A DNA stretch of 6,390 nt from Candidatus Zixiibacteriota bacterium (GTDB taxonomy: Bacteria; Zixibacteria; MSB-5A5; GN15; PGXB01), in contig JAUVBC010000133.1 in NCBI GenBank assembly GCA_030591405.1, positions 1 to 6,390 on the forward strand. Reading direction: 5' to 3'. The position numbers and the translations under genes were made by a program. Below, in pieces: positions 1 through 6,390 of the stretch. Each line of letters opens with the position of its first letter. Position 1 is the first letter of the stretch. The notes beneath the pieces were generated by a model. That model was given only the letters and a program-made list of their open reading frames with translations, ran no database searches and was not told the origin of the DNA.

Positions 1-2
1 AG

Positions 3-380
3 GTTGATAGTATTTCGATTTATATGAAGCGCGATAACGATTATCAGATAATTGGAGCAAATGACTCACTACTAAGTACAGCCTCGATTTTAGATGGATC
101 GGGAATGTTGATATTCGAAAATTTATTACTTCCTGTAAATGGCGAACTGTTGGAATTGACTGCAATCGTTTGGTTAAATGACAACAACTGCAAAAATGGC
201 AATTTGATCAATCTCGGTTTTGCCGCAGGCAACGATCTGTTTTTTACCGAAATAGTTGAATATGATGCCGTTTTTCCTGTGACAAATGCCGAAGATTTTG
301 TAATTGATGCATTTCAGTCCTCGCAGGTTTCAGTCATGGCAGTTGATGAAGGGACATTTTTTGGAGGTCAGATTAATTGA
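3..380 (+). CDS. Upstream part of a large secreted repeat protein, cut by the window edge and ended by an in-frame TGA
   Basis: The frame is open from base 3, the first complete codon, so the gene starts outside the window. The ATG at 24 is not a credible start: it lies in the middle of a beta-strand (SISIYMKRD) that aligns with GQLSLYFDDD in a later repeat copy, and no signal peptide follows it. The segment covers most of one type A repeat (about 3-314) and the first strand of the next (QVSVMAVD, near 321-344). It ends at TGA 378-380, and the same frame continues at once into the long downstream coding region with matching repeat architecture. I read it as the N-terminal side of the same gene as 381-4358, separated by a nonsense codon or a sequence error. 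The alternative is a separate gene whose 3' end merely abuts the next, which is unlikely because the stop splits a repeat unit. Confidence 0.7.
   Translation, partial: VDSISIYMKRDNDYQIIGANDSLLSTASILDGSGMLIFENLLLPVNGELLELTAIVWLNDNNCKNGNLINLGFAAGNDLFFTEIVEYDAVFPVTNAEDFVIDAFQSSQVSVMAVDEGTFFGGQIN
363..368 (+). promoter_or_regulatory. Shine-Dalgarno-like GGAGGT upstream of TTG 381
   Basis: GGAGGT lies 12 bases before the TTG at 381, which directly follows the TGA at 378-380. The match to the anti-SD is strong but the spacing is longer than the usual 5-9 bases. The same bases encode Gly-Gly in the upstream frame, so the match may be chance. If functional, it would let ribosomes that stop at the TGA reinitiate on the downstream part. 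Confidence 0.3.
378..380 (+). other. In-frame TGA interrupting the repeat protein
   Basis: This TGA separates two open segments in the same frame (3-377 and 381-4355). Repeat alignment places it just before the strand LALDFTL, which matches VLTFAL (residues 155-160) and ITFFTF (314-319) of the next two copies, counting residues from 381. Those copies have Ser or Asn near the stop position. One substitution would explain it, for example CGA to TGA (a transition) or TCA to TGA. No frameshift is needed. TGG is used for Trp throughout both genes and TGA ends this gene at 4356-4358, so a reassigned code is not supported. Confidence 0.85.
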
Positions 381-3300
381 TTGGCTTTAGATTTCACGCT
401 GCCACCAAACGGCTATTCAGAGGATGAACTTTATAAAATTAAAATAGTTAATAATGGTTCGCTTAATATTGCTGATGATATATTAACAGCCAAATTGTGG
501 GTGGATGTCGGTGATGACGGATTTACAGTTGACGATTCACTGCTCGGTGAATTTTCTTCAAAATCTGATTTATGGGAAATTTCCGATTTGTCCTATACGG
601 TGGCAGATGGTGGCGCTCGATTTCTTGTGACATGTGATATTGCCGGAACCCAATTTGAAGCCGGGACAATTCAGCTTGCTATTCCAGTGAAGGGTGTGGA
701 GTATCTATCAGGTATGACAGGACCAGATGATAATATTGCAGAAAACCCAGTTGAGACTTTGGTATTTCCATCGAATCGAATTACAGTTATCTCCATTCCG
801 ATTGCATCGTCTCCAGTCAGACCTGAAAGCCAAAATAACAGCGTTTTGACCTTTGCTCTTTATAACGGTTATGTAGATCAAAGTCAGACTTTGTCCGGAT
901 TGAAGTTAACAAACAAATCACGCACAATAGCTGATTTATCTTATACAGATTATGAATTTGGGCAATTGTCTTTGTATTTCGATGATGATAAAAACAGACT
1001 GTTCGATGATGATTCACTGGTGGCTGCCGGTCATTTTGCCAATGGCCAGCTTTTTATGAGCGGTCTGAATTTAGCATTACCGGCTGAATCTCTCTCGTAT
1101 TTCTTTGTTGTTGCCGATTTGCCAAAGGAGTTAATTGATTCGGATAGTTTAGCACTTGCAGTTGACGGCCCTTCCGATTTGACTTTTTCACAATCGGTAA
1201 ATATTAATGGTGATCTTCCATTAGTCAGCAGCGGATTTTTGATTGTAGATGGTTCTATAAAAGATCAATATGATATTGTTAATGTTTCGCCACGGACTCT
1301 TAGCCCGGGAGACACTTCAATAACATTTTTTACTTTCAAACCGGCATTTAATGGAAATCAGATTGATACTCTAAATTCAATTATTATCAGGAATCTGGAA
1401 GATGCTGATAATAATGATATCTCGCAATTGGTCCTATGGCTTGACAGTAATGGTGATGATATCTGGCAGGAAACAGATTCATTATTAAGTTCCTTTGCCT
1501 ATCAAAGCGGTAATTGGATTATAAATTCTTTAGGACTGGAAGTAAGTAATACGATACCTTCGTTGTTCGTTTTGGCTGATATAGCGGCATCGGCGATTCC
1601 CAATGTTTCATTTCAGGCTGAATTACCATTAAACGGATGTTTGTACGTATCAGACAACGACGGACCGATTGACACGGCGCTGGTTGGTACTGGTGTCTTT
1701 ATTATATCAAGTTCAGGAATAAGAATTGTTCCGTCACAGCTTAGTGATACTTATTCGGTGGGACAAAGTATTCATGTCGAAATCAATGCGACCAATATAT
1801 CTGCAATTCCAATTGATAGTTTAGTTGCCGAAGTTGTTAATATCGATAATCCGGCACTTGTCACACTTGATAGTAGTTTTTATCAAACTATAAATTTGGA
1901 TGCCGGGGAATCAACATCGCTATCATTTTATTATACGGCAGATCAACCGGGAGATATCTCCTGGCAATTACGGGCGGTGGCGCCTAATCTTCCCGATTCG
2001 TCGGCAGTTATTCAGACTAAATCAATTACTATCCAGTCATCGCCAACTGAAGTTGCGGTGAAAATGATCAATTCAATTCCAACAGCGGTGACCAGAGGGC
2101 AAGATAATATTTTCCCATTCAGTCTGAGATTTGATCATCCTGATTTATCTTCCGAATTTGCATCTATTGAAATGAATCAAATCCGGGTCAGGATAGAAAA
2201 TAGTAATGGTCTTGGCCTTCCGGCCAATGATCTGTTTTCACGAGTAGTTTTGTCATCAGGCTACTCAAATTTATCTATCATGGAAACGATCCCGGCCGAT
2301 TCAATCCTCACTTTCATTTTTAATCAGCCTTTGGTAATTGCGCCGGGGGAAGAACAATTTATATCAATTCTGGTTGATATCGATAGTCTGGCGACAGCCG
2401 ATGATTTTGTTTTATCCATAGAGAATTCCAGTTCCATTTCACCAACTGATGTCAATACTGGTTTGGCGGTGCCAATAGCCAATAATATTACTTTTCCGCT
2501 TAAGACCTCATCCTGCAATATTGATGATCGTTCCAGTTCTATGGTTATTTCATACGTTGATGTTTTAAACAGTTATGCTAACTATGGTCAGGATAATGTT
2601 GATGCCCTGCGGTTAAGACTGAGACATCCGGGAGCGGCAGGCAGCTCTCAAATCCAGTTGACCGATATGTCATTATCGCTTACTGATGCTTTGGGCGACT
2701 CTATTGTTGCCGCCGATCTGTTTGATAAGGTCAGATTGGTCAGACAGGGATTTATTATAGCCGAAAATAGCAATTTGGAATCGGGAACAGCACAAATTGA
2801 TTTACGGCTTAACTCTCCATTGACACTTGGTTCACAAGAAGTCGATACCGTATTTGTACAGGTCTCAATTAAGGAGTCTTCTGCAAGTTCTAACTTTAGA
2901 TTGGTGATCACTGATAGTACCGCTTTTACAGTTAGAGATCTTAGCTCAGGTTCAATTCTGGATATAATTACCGATACAGCTTTCACATTATCTACCGCAA
3001 CGATATTTCCTATTCAATCAGGTTCGGCCAGTTTAAAACAGTCGGCAGTTGAACCTGAATTTTGTATGGCAGACCTGTTGCCGTCAACAATAGCGGCCGG
3101 TAGAGATTCGCTTGATTTATTTGGTTTTTCACTTAATTATGCGGTCGGTGGTGAGTATTCATCGGTAAAAATAAATCGAATATTCATGTCAATTCAGGAC
3201 TCTCTCGGAAATATTTTGAATGCCGATAATTTGTTTGACGAAGTCGGCTATAGAATTGCCGGAAATCCGGTTGTGTATCAGTCAGCAGCTTATGCCTATG

Positions 3301-4358
3301 GCAGTGGCGCAGTGTTTATAATTGGCGCAAACGGTTTAATGATGAACCCCGGTGAAAGTATTTCAATTGAGTTGGTTGCTGATATTGAAACCGATGTCTT
3401 GTATGATCATTTCAAATGCGTGGTGATCGCCGAAAATTCAATTGTACTGCAGGATGCCACCGATACCAGTCAGTATCTTGGTTTAGATATGGAACCTGAA
3501 TGCAATAACAGTTTCCCATATGTATCTTCGGCAAGCAGGATATTTCTACCGGCCGATCAGCCGACCTTGGCAATACAAACGTTGCCGACCCAACTGGCCT
3601 ATCCCGGGCAAACAGGATTGCCGATATTTCAGGGAGAGATTCGATATGAAAGTATCTTCCCATTGGGAGATCTGGTTTTCTCTGGATTGGCGGGTCAGAT
3701 TTATAAGCATACTTCAGATGGTTTATTACTGGTGGACAGCAATCAAATATTCTCAGATATTTATATTCAAATCAATGGCCAAACTATAAGCAGTACTGCA
3801 GATATATCATCTGATAGTCTGATTCTGTCATTAAGCGGCGGATATGATATTGTGAGAGGGTACAACACCGAGATAACTCTGTTATGTGATATCCAAGATC
3901 AGGTAGCTTTGGGAAATTATTTGATACAGTTTTCCGATTCAACATTTTTGGATCTATTAGATAAAAATCTGGCGACAGCAATCAGTCCGAAACTGGCGGG
4001 CGGGACATATCCATTAAGATCAGCGGAAATTTCATTGACGGCAGCGAGTTTGGAAAGCTCATTTACCAATTATCCCAACCCGTTTAATCCGGGAGTTGGT
4101 GAATATACAATAATTGGATACGTGCTGCCGGAAGATGCATTTATTGATATAGAGTTATTTACGATAACTGGCGAAGAGGTCAGGCAGGTGGCCGATAATT
4201 CTTTCCGTTCGGCCGGTTCACAACAACAAGATGTTTGGCGTGGTCATAATGATAATGGTTTTGCCGTTCAGCCGGGGACCTATTATTGCCGAATAACGGC
4301 GAGATATGTTACGGGTGGTAGCGAAGTTTTTAGAAGGAAAGTATCAATAGTTCGATGA
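381..4358 (+). CDS. Large secreted or surface beta-sandwich repeat protein with C-terminal T9SS-type sorting domain
   Basis: This encodes 1325 residues after the TGA, counting from TTG 381. The layout is: type A repeats at about 1-130, 131-291 and 292-445; a CARDB-like Ig domain at 446-553; type B repeats at 556-710, 721-880, 891-1058 and 1061-1212; and a FlgD-Ig-like/T9SS type A sorting domain at 1222-1325 with YPNPFNP at 1231-1237. No enzyme motif is visible. The protein is rich in Ser, Asp, Thr and Ile and poor in Cys and Lys, as is common for exported beta-sandwich proteins. Such proteins are usually carried to the outer membrane by the sorting domain and released or anchored; adhesion or a structural role is possible but not shown. 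The TTG start is doubtful: it gives no signal peptide and removes the first strand of a repeat. The true gene probably starts upstream of the window, with this as its main body. The end overlaps the next gene by ATGA, which implies translational coupling. Confidence 0.85.
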   Translation: MALDFTLPPNGYSEDELYKIKIVNNGSLNIADDILTAKLWVDVGDDGFTVDDSLLGEFSSKSDLWEISDLSYTVADGGARFLVTCDIAGTQFEAGTIQLAIPVKGVEYLSGMTGPDDNIAENPVETLVFPSNRITVISIPIASSPVRPESQNNSVLTFALYNGYVDQSQTLSGLKLTNKSRTIADLSYTDYEFGQLSLYFDDDKNRLFDDDSLVAAGHFANGQLFMSGLNLALPAESLSYFFVVADLPKELIDSDSLALAVDGPSDLTFSQSVNINGDLPLVSSGFLIVDGSIKDQYDIVNVSPRTLSPGDTSITFFTFKPAFNGNQIDTLNSIIIRNLEDADNNDISQLVLWLDSNGDDIWQETDSLLSSFAYQSGNWIINSLGLEVSNTIPSLFVLADIAASAIPNVSFQAELPLNGCLYVSDNDGPIDTALVGTGVFIISSSGIRIVPSQLSDTYSVGQSIHVEINATNISAIPIDSLVAEVVNIDNPALVTLDSSFYQTINLDAGESTSLSFYYTADQPGDISWQLRAVAPNLPDSSAVIQTKSITIQSSPTEVAVKMINSIPTAVTRGQDNIFPFSLRFDHPDLSSEFASIEMNQIRVRIENSNGLGLPANDLFSRVVLSSGYSNLSIMETIPADSILTFIFNQPLVIAPGEEQFISILVDIDSLATADDFVLSIENSSSISPTDVNTGLAVPIANNITFPLKTSSCNIDDRSSSMVISYVDVLNSYANYGQDNVDALRLRLRHPGAAGSSQIQLTDMSLSLTDALGDSIVAADLFDKVRLVRQGFIIAENSNLESGTAQIDLRLNSPLTLGSQEVDTVFVQVSIKESSASSNFRLVITDSTAFTVRDLSSGSILDIITDTAFTLSTATIFPIQSGSASLKQSAVEPEFCMADLLPSTIAAGRDSLDLFGFSLNYAVGGEYSSVKINRIFMSIQDSLGNILNADNLFDEVGYRIAGNPVVYQSAAYAYGSGAVFIIGANGLMMNPGESISIELVADIETDVLYDHFKCVVIAENSIVLQDATDTSQYLGLDMEPECNNSFPYVSSASRIFLPADQPTLAIQTLPTQLAYPGQTGLPIFQGEIRYESIFPLGDLVFSGLAGQIYKHTSDGLLLVDSNQIFSDIYIQINGQTISSTADISSDSLILSLSGGYDIVRGYNTEITLLCDIQDQVALGNYLIQFSDSTFLDLLDKNLATAISPKLAGGTYPLRSAEISLTAASLESSFTNYPNPFNPGVGEYTIIGYVLPEDAFIDIELFTITGEEVRQVADNSFRSAGSQQQDVWRGHNDNGFAVQPGTYYCRITARYVTGGSEVFRRKVSIVR
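1716..2039 (+). other. CARDB/Ig-like domain within the repeat protein
   Basis: Residues 446-553, counting from 381, separate the type A and type B repeats. The pattern is that of a CARDB-like or other bacterial Ig-like sandwich: a start GIRIVPSQLSDTYSVGQSI, a middle strand of the type VEINATNIS, and the turn NLDAGESTSLSFYYTAD. The assignment rests on pattern only; it could be another Ig-like fold. Confidence 0.5.
2046..4016 (+). repeat. Four type B protein repeats, about 155 residues each
   Basis: The units lie at about 2046-2510, 2541-3020, 3051-3554 and 3561-4016. Shared landmarks are an opening strand followed by a Gly-centred turn (TRGQDN, NYGQDN, AAGRDS, YPGQTG); a motif near the middle (DLFSRVVL, DLFDKVRL, NLFDEVGY, QIFSDIYI); and a late strand, usually after a P-G-E turn, ending in D-I (APGEEQFISILVDI, NPGESISIELVADI, EITLLCDI). 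In the second copy the late strand is VFVQVSI and the turn has lost P-G-E. I do not recognise the family. The last copy is the most divergent and leads straight into the sorting domain. Confidence 0.65.
4044..4355 (+). other. C-terminal sorting domain (FlgD-Ig-like/T9SS type A)
   Basis: Residues 1222-1325, counting from 381, match the known pattern closely: YPNPFNP at 1231-1237, the strand IIGYVLPED, the turn ITGEEVRQV (1262-1270), WRGHNDNG (1286-1293), VQPGTYYCRITA (1296-1307) and a basic-hydrophobic end FRRKVSIVR. In Bacteroidetes this domain is recognised by the type IX secretion machinery after Sec export. In several candidate phyla the same domain is common, and whether it is always a T9SS signal there is not settled. 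It lies at the extreme C-terminus, as expected. Confidence 0.9.
4334..4338 (+). promoter_or_regulatory. Weak ribosome binding site (AAGGA) before the barrel-TPR gene
   Basis: AAGGA lies 16 bases before ATG 4355, farther than usual. Because the start overlaps the previous stop as ATGA, the second gene is probably translated mainly by coupling, with this site helping little. Confidence 0.35.
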
Positions 4359-6376
4359 GACGGTTTTTGAAACATATATTGGCAGTGATTATTCCGGTTA
4401 TTCTGGCAGTCCCGATCGGTGCGGCTAATGACGGCGGAACCAATTCGCCCTTTAGTTTTGGAGCCGGAGCGAGAGATATTGCTATGGGTGGGGCAGGTCT
4501 GGCAATCAGCGATGCTGCCACCGCACCATATTGGAACGCGTCACGATTACTCGGTGCTGAGAAGCTGACAATATCTGGATTCCACACTCGTTTGTACGAT
4601 TCGGATGTTGCTTATCAATATTTTGGGTTGGCGGTCCCGACTCTTGATTGGGGATGTTTCGGAGTAGGAGTCTTTCGCCTTGGTATTGATGGAATAGAAA
4701 AGCGTGATGAAAATAATATACTCCAAAATACTTTTGATGATAATCGACTTGCCTTTTATTTCGCCTATGCCAGACAGTTTTCCGGATTTGATGTCGGTTT
4801 GTCAATGATGATGGAGAATCATTCTCTTGATAATTATAGTGCAACCTCATCACCCGGGATAAATATTTCATTAGGACGCAGCTTTATTATAAATAATAAG
4901 CGCATTAGAGAGATCGCTCTGGCTGTTAATGGCAGGAATTTAATCAGGCCAAGTACAGATCTGGCCGGGGAGAAGATCAACGATCCTTACGCTTTTGATC
5001 TTGGTGCTACCGTAAAGATCAAACCGATTATTAAGTGGAACAATATTTTATCAGTCTCGGTAAGGTTGACCAAGATAGATTTTGTTGACCCTAAGTATTC
5101 AGCCGGGCTTGAATACAGTTTTAATGGTTTGTTCCATCTACGTGGCGGGCTCAGAGATAGCAAGCTTTCGGTCGGTGGCGGAATCAAATATAAAATGCTC
5201 TCCTTTGATTATGCTCTGGTTAATCGTGATCTTGGCAGTTTACATCTGTTTAGTATTACTTCTTATTTTGGTCAATCAGTGAGTGAGAAACGAAATTTAA
5301 GAGCGCAATTAAGAGAAACCAATTTTAATTCTATGATGGTAGATCGTCTGGTCTCGCAAAACAAGGAAATGATTGAGGAGCTAATCAAAAAGGGCAAAAA
5401 ATATTATGATAAGGGAACTCTAATTGAGGCCGAACAAAGTTTTGATAAAGCTCTCTTTCTGGCGAGAAACAACGATATTGATACAACCGAAATTTATCAG
5501 CTGTTACACGATGTAAGCAAGCATCTGACTAATTCAAACAATAAACGATTATTGAAACAGTATTTAGATTCGGCCAGAATCAAGATGGAATCAAAGGACT
5601 ATCTTGCAGTCGGCTATTTTGCCAATCAGGCTCTATTAATAAATCCGATTTCTGATGATGCCAATGAATATCTAAGTAAATCCAAATTGGCTCTTGAATC
5701 GATTGCATCAAGCGAAGAAATAATTATGGAAGAACTGCTGGCAATTGATTCGCTAATTGGGTACGGCCAAGTCAGACAGGCAAGAGTGATAATGAAATCA
5801 TTGCTACAATTTGCTCCCGATGATAAACGAATTCAACTGGCCAACAAAAAGGTCGAATTTGAATACTGCCGAGAAATGGCATCCGATGCGTACAACTCTA
5901 ATAATTATGATGTTGCACTTTCGGCAATTGATTCCGCATTGACCTATTTCCCCGGTCATAAATGGTGTCTTGAGTTACGTGGTCGGATGAAATCCAGGAT
6001 TGAAGAAGTCTTTGGCAAAAAGGAGCGGGAAGTGGTTGTGGCTGCCGAACCGCTTAGTGCCGATTTGCTTAAGGAAGTTGAATCGTCGTATGAGACAGCC
6101 CGCAAGTATTTTGAAAAGGGTGATTTATCACAAGCCGTTTTGTATTGGGAAAAAGTTGAGCGACTGGCGCCGGATTATCAATCGGTCCGTGAGTATCTGA
6201 TCAAGGCTTATAAATATGTCGGTATCGAGCTATATGGACAAAATCAACTTTCCGAGGCGATAACCGTTTGGGAAAAAGCGGTAAATCTAAATCCCGGTAA
6301 TGTTGAGATAAATGATTATATCAAACGAACCAAAAATGAGATAAGAAAGTTGAATGAGCTAACATATGACAATTAA
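4355..6376 (+). CDS. PorV/PorQ-family outer-membrane beta-barrel fused to a TPR domain
   Basis: This encodes 673 residues. The N-terminus is a clear signal peptide: MRRFLKH, a hydrophobic stretch to about residue 20, and likely cleavage after Ala23 or Ala24 (PIGAA-ND), which supports ATG 4355. Residues 27-307 form a barrel with the PorV/PorQ (UPF0164, FadL-like) signature GARDIAMGGAGLA (38-50) and PYWNASRL (58-65), then alternating amphipathic strands to SITSYF (300-305). A charged helical linker follows (308-336), then about six TPR-like helical pairs near 337-373, 396-431, 452-488, 500-534, 570-606 and 618-652; the last two are the most canonical (EKGDLSQAVLYWEKVERLAP, QLSEAITVWEKAVNLNPGN). 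The barrel is shorter than PorV of Porphyromonas (near 390 residues) and closer to PorQ in size. The barrel should sit in the outer membrane with the TPR part in the periplasm. PorV in T9SS binds cargo carrying sorting domains; since the upstream gene encodes such a cargo, a shuttle or anchor role is a reasonable inference. It could instead be a general porin-like protein with a scaffold. Confidence 0.87.
   Translation: MRRFLKHILAVIIPVILAVPIGAANDGGTNSPFSFGAGARDIAMGGAGLAISDAATAPYWNASRLLGAEKLTISGFHTRLYDSDVAYQYFGLAVPTLDWGCFGVGVFRLGIDGIEKRDENNILQNTFDDNRLAFYFAYARQFSGFDVGLSMMMENHSLDNYSATSSPGINISLGRSFIINNKRIREIALAVNGRNLIRPSTDLAGEKINDPYAFDLGATVKIKPIIKWNNILSVSVRLTKIDFVDPKYSAGLEYSFNGLFHLRGGLRDSKLSVGGGIKYKMLSFDYALVNRDLGSLHLFSITSYFGQSVSEKRNLRAQLRETNFNSMMVDRLVSQNKEMIEELIKKGKKYYDKGTLIEAEQSFDKALFLARNNDIDTTEIYQLLHDVSKHLTNSNNKRLLKQYLDSARIKMESKDYLAVGYFANQALLINPISDDANEYLSKSKLALESIASSEEIIMEELLAIDSLIGYGQVRQARVIMKSLLQFAPDDKRIQLANKKVEFEYCREMASDAYNSNNYDVALSAIDSALTYFPGHKWCLELRGRMKSRIEEVFGKKEREVVVAAEPLSADLLKEVESSYETARKYFEKGDLSQAVLYWEKVERLAPDYQSVREYLIKAYKYVGIELYGQNQLSEAITVWEKAVNLNPGNVEINDYIKRTKNEIRKLNELTYDN
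5363..6310 (+). other. TPR region of the barrel protein (about six motifs)
   Basis: Residues 337-652 consist of paired helices with the TPR pattern of small residues at helix crossings (G/A at position 8, A at 20, P near 32): for example SYETARKYFEKGDLSQAV and ELYGQNQLSEAITVWEKAV. The fourth and fifth motifs are separated by a non-helical stretch, roughly residues 551-570 (KKEREVVVAAEPLSAD), so the array may form two sub-blocks of four and two. TPRs bind proteins; the partner is unknown. Confidence 0.8.
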
Positions 6377-6390
6377 AGAACAAAAAGTTC
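6366..6390 (+). CDS. Probable start of a third gene in the operon, cut by the window edge
   Basis: ATG at 6366 opens a frame reading MTIKEQKV to the window end. It overlaps the last 11 bases of the barrel-TPR gene in another frame. A short purine core GAG at 6356-6358 sits 7 bases upstream. The A-rich, Lys/Glu-containing beginning is typical of a cytoplasmic protein start, with no sign of a signal peptide in the eight residues visible. Too little is present to name it. The tight overlap matches the ATGA junction upstream and suggests the operon continues. Confidence 0.5.

Larger units (their letters stand above)
3..1712 (+). repeat. Four type A protein repeats with Asp-rich loops
   Basis: The units lie at about 3-314 (5' truncated), 315-770 (contains the TGA), 771-1253 and 1254-1712, roughly 150 residues when complete. 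Each has a hydrophobic strand leading into an acidic loop and then D-S-L-L/V: LWVDVGDDGFTVDDSLLG, LYFDDDKNRLFDDDSLV and LWLDSNGDDIWQETDSLL, with a degenerate loop (KRDNDYQIIGANDSLL) in the first. A later strand such as FFVVADL or LFVLADI follows. Identity between copies is low, so these are old duplications visible at the protein level only. The D-x-D/N-x-D spacing resembles calcium-binding loops; metal binding is inferred. Confidence 0.7.

Noticed and set aside
24..26. ATG 24 as the true start of the first gene
   Set aside because: The frame is open upstream to the window edge, the ATG falls inside a repeat beta-strand, and no signal peptide follows.
378..380. TGA read as Trp or Gly through an alternative genetic code
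   Set aside because: TGG codes Trp at many sites in both genes, no other in-frame TGA occurs in about 2000 codons, and TGA is the natural stop at 4356-4358.
378..415. TGA as a selenocysteine codon
   Set aside because: Only a weak GGC/GCC pairing (383-385 with 401-403) follows, not a convincing SECIS hairpin, and a structural beta-repeat protein has no redox site here.
2648..2986. Minus-strand open frame of 112 residues
   Set aside because: It lies wholly opposite the repeat-protein gene, has no recognisable domain or binding site, and is best explained as a shadow of the plus-strand codon pattern.
3520..3789. Plus-strand open frame of 89 residues in another frame within the repeat gene
   Set aside because: It is nested inside the long gene, has no ribosome binding site that stands out, and its Trp/Arg/Tyr-rich sequence looks non-natural.
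4506..4871. Minus-strand open frame of 121 residues
   Set aside because: It lies opposite the conserved barrel domain, and its His/Arg/Gln-rich, low-complexity composition is typical of antisense translation.

Overview
This window (about 40% GC by eye) is part of one tightly packed, same-strand gene cluster with no intergenic space. It suggests a Gram-negative bacterium of the Fibrobacteres-Chlorobi-Bacteroidetes (FCB) type or a related candidate phylum such as Zixibacteria, Marinimicrobia, Latescibacteria or KSB1. The reasons are a C-terminal sorting domain with a YPNPFNP motif and a PorV/PorQ-like outer-membrane barrel. The phylum is inferred; no ribosomal or marker gene is present.

Positions 3-4358 are one long reading frame for a secreted or surface beta-sandwich repeat protein. 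The frame is already open at the left edge, so the real start lies outside. It is broken by a single in-frame TGA at 378-380 and continues in the same frame to 4358. The visible order is four copies of an Asp-rich repeat (type A; the first is cut by the window edge and the second contains the TGA), one CARDB-like Ig-type domain, four copies of a second divergent repeat (type B), and a C-terminal FlgD-Ig-like/T9SS type A sorting domain. The TGA lies inside a repeat unit rather than at a domain border, so it is most simply a nonsense mutation or a sequence error. However, a GGAGGT and a TTG codon directly after the stop leave reinitiation possible.

Positions 4355-6376 encode a 673-residue protein that overlaps the first gene by ATGA. 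It has a signal peptide, a PorV/PorQ-family outer-membrane beta-barrel and about six TPR motifs after the barrel. A third gene probably starts at 6366, inside the end of the second, and runs out of the window.

The working model is a cargo-plus-machinery unit. The first gene makes a large exported protein with a sorting signal. The second makes an outer-membrane barrel of the family whose member PorV handles such signals in the type IX secretion system (T9SS), here carrying its own TPR scaffold, which should face the periplasm. The functional pairing is inferred from gene order and family membership. No promoter, terminator, RNA gene, mobile element or CRISPR array was seen.
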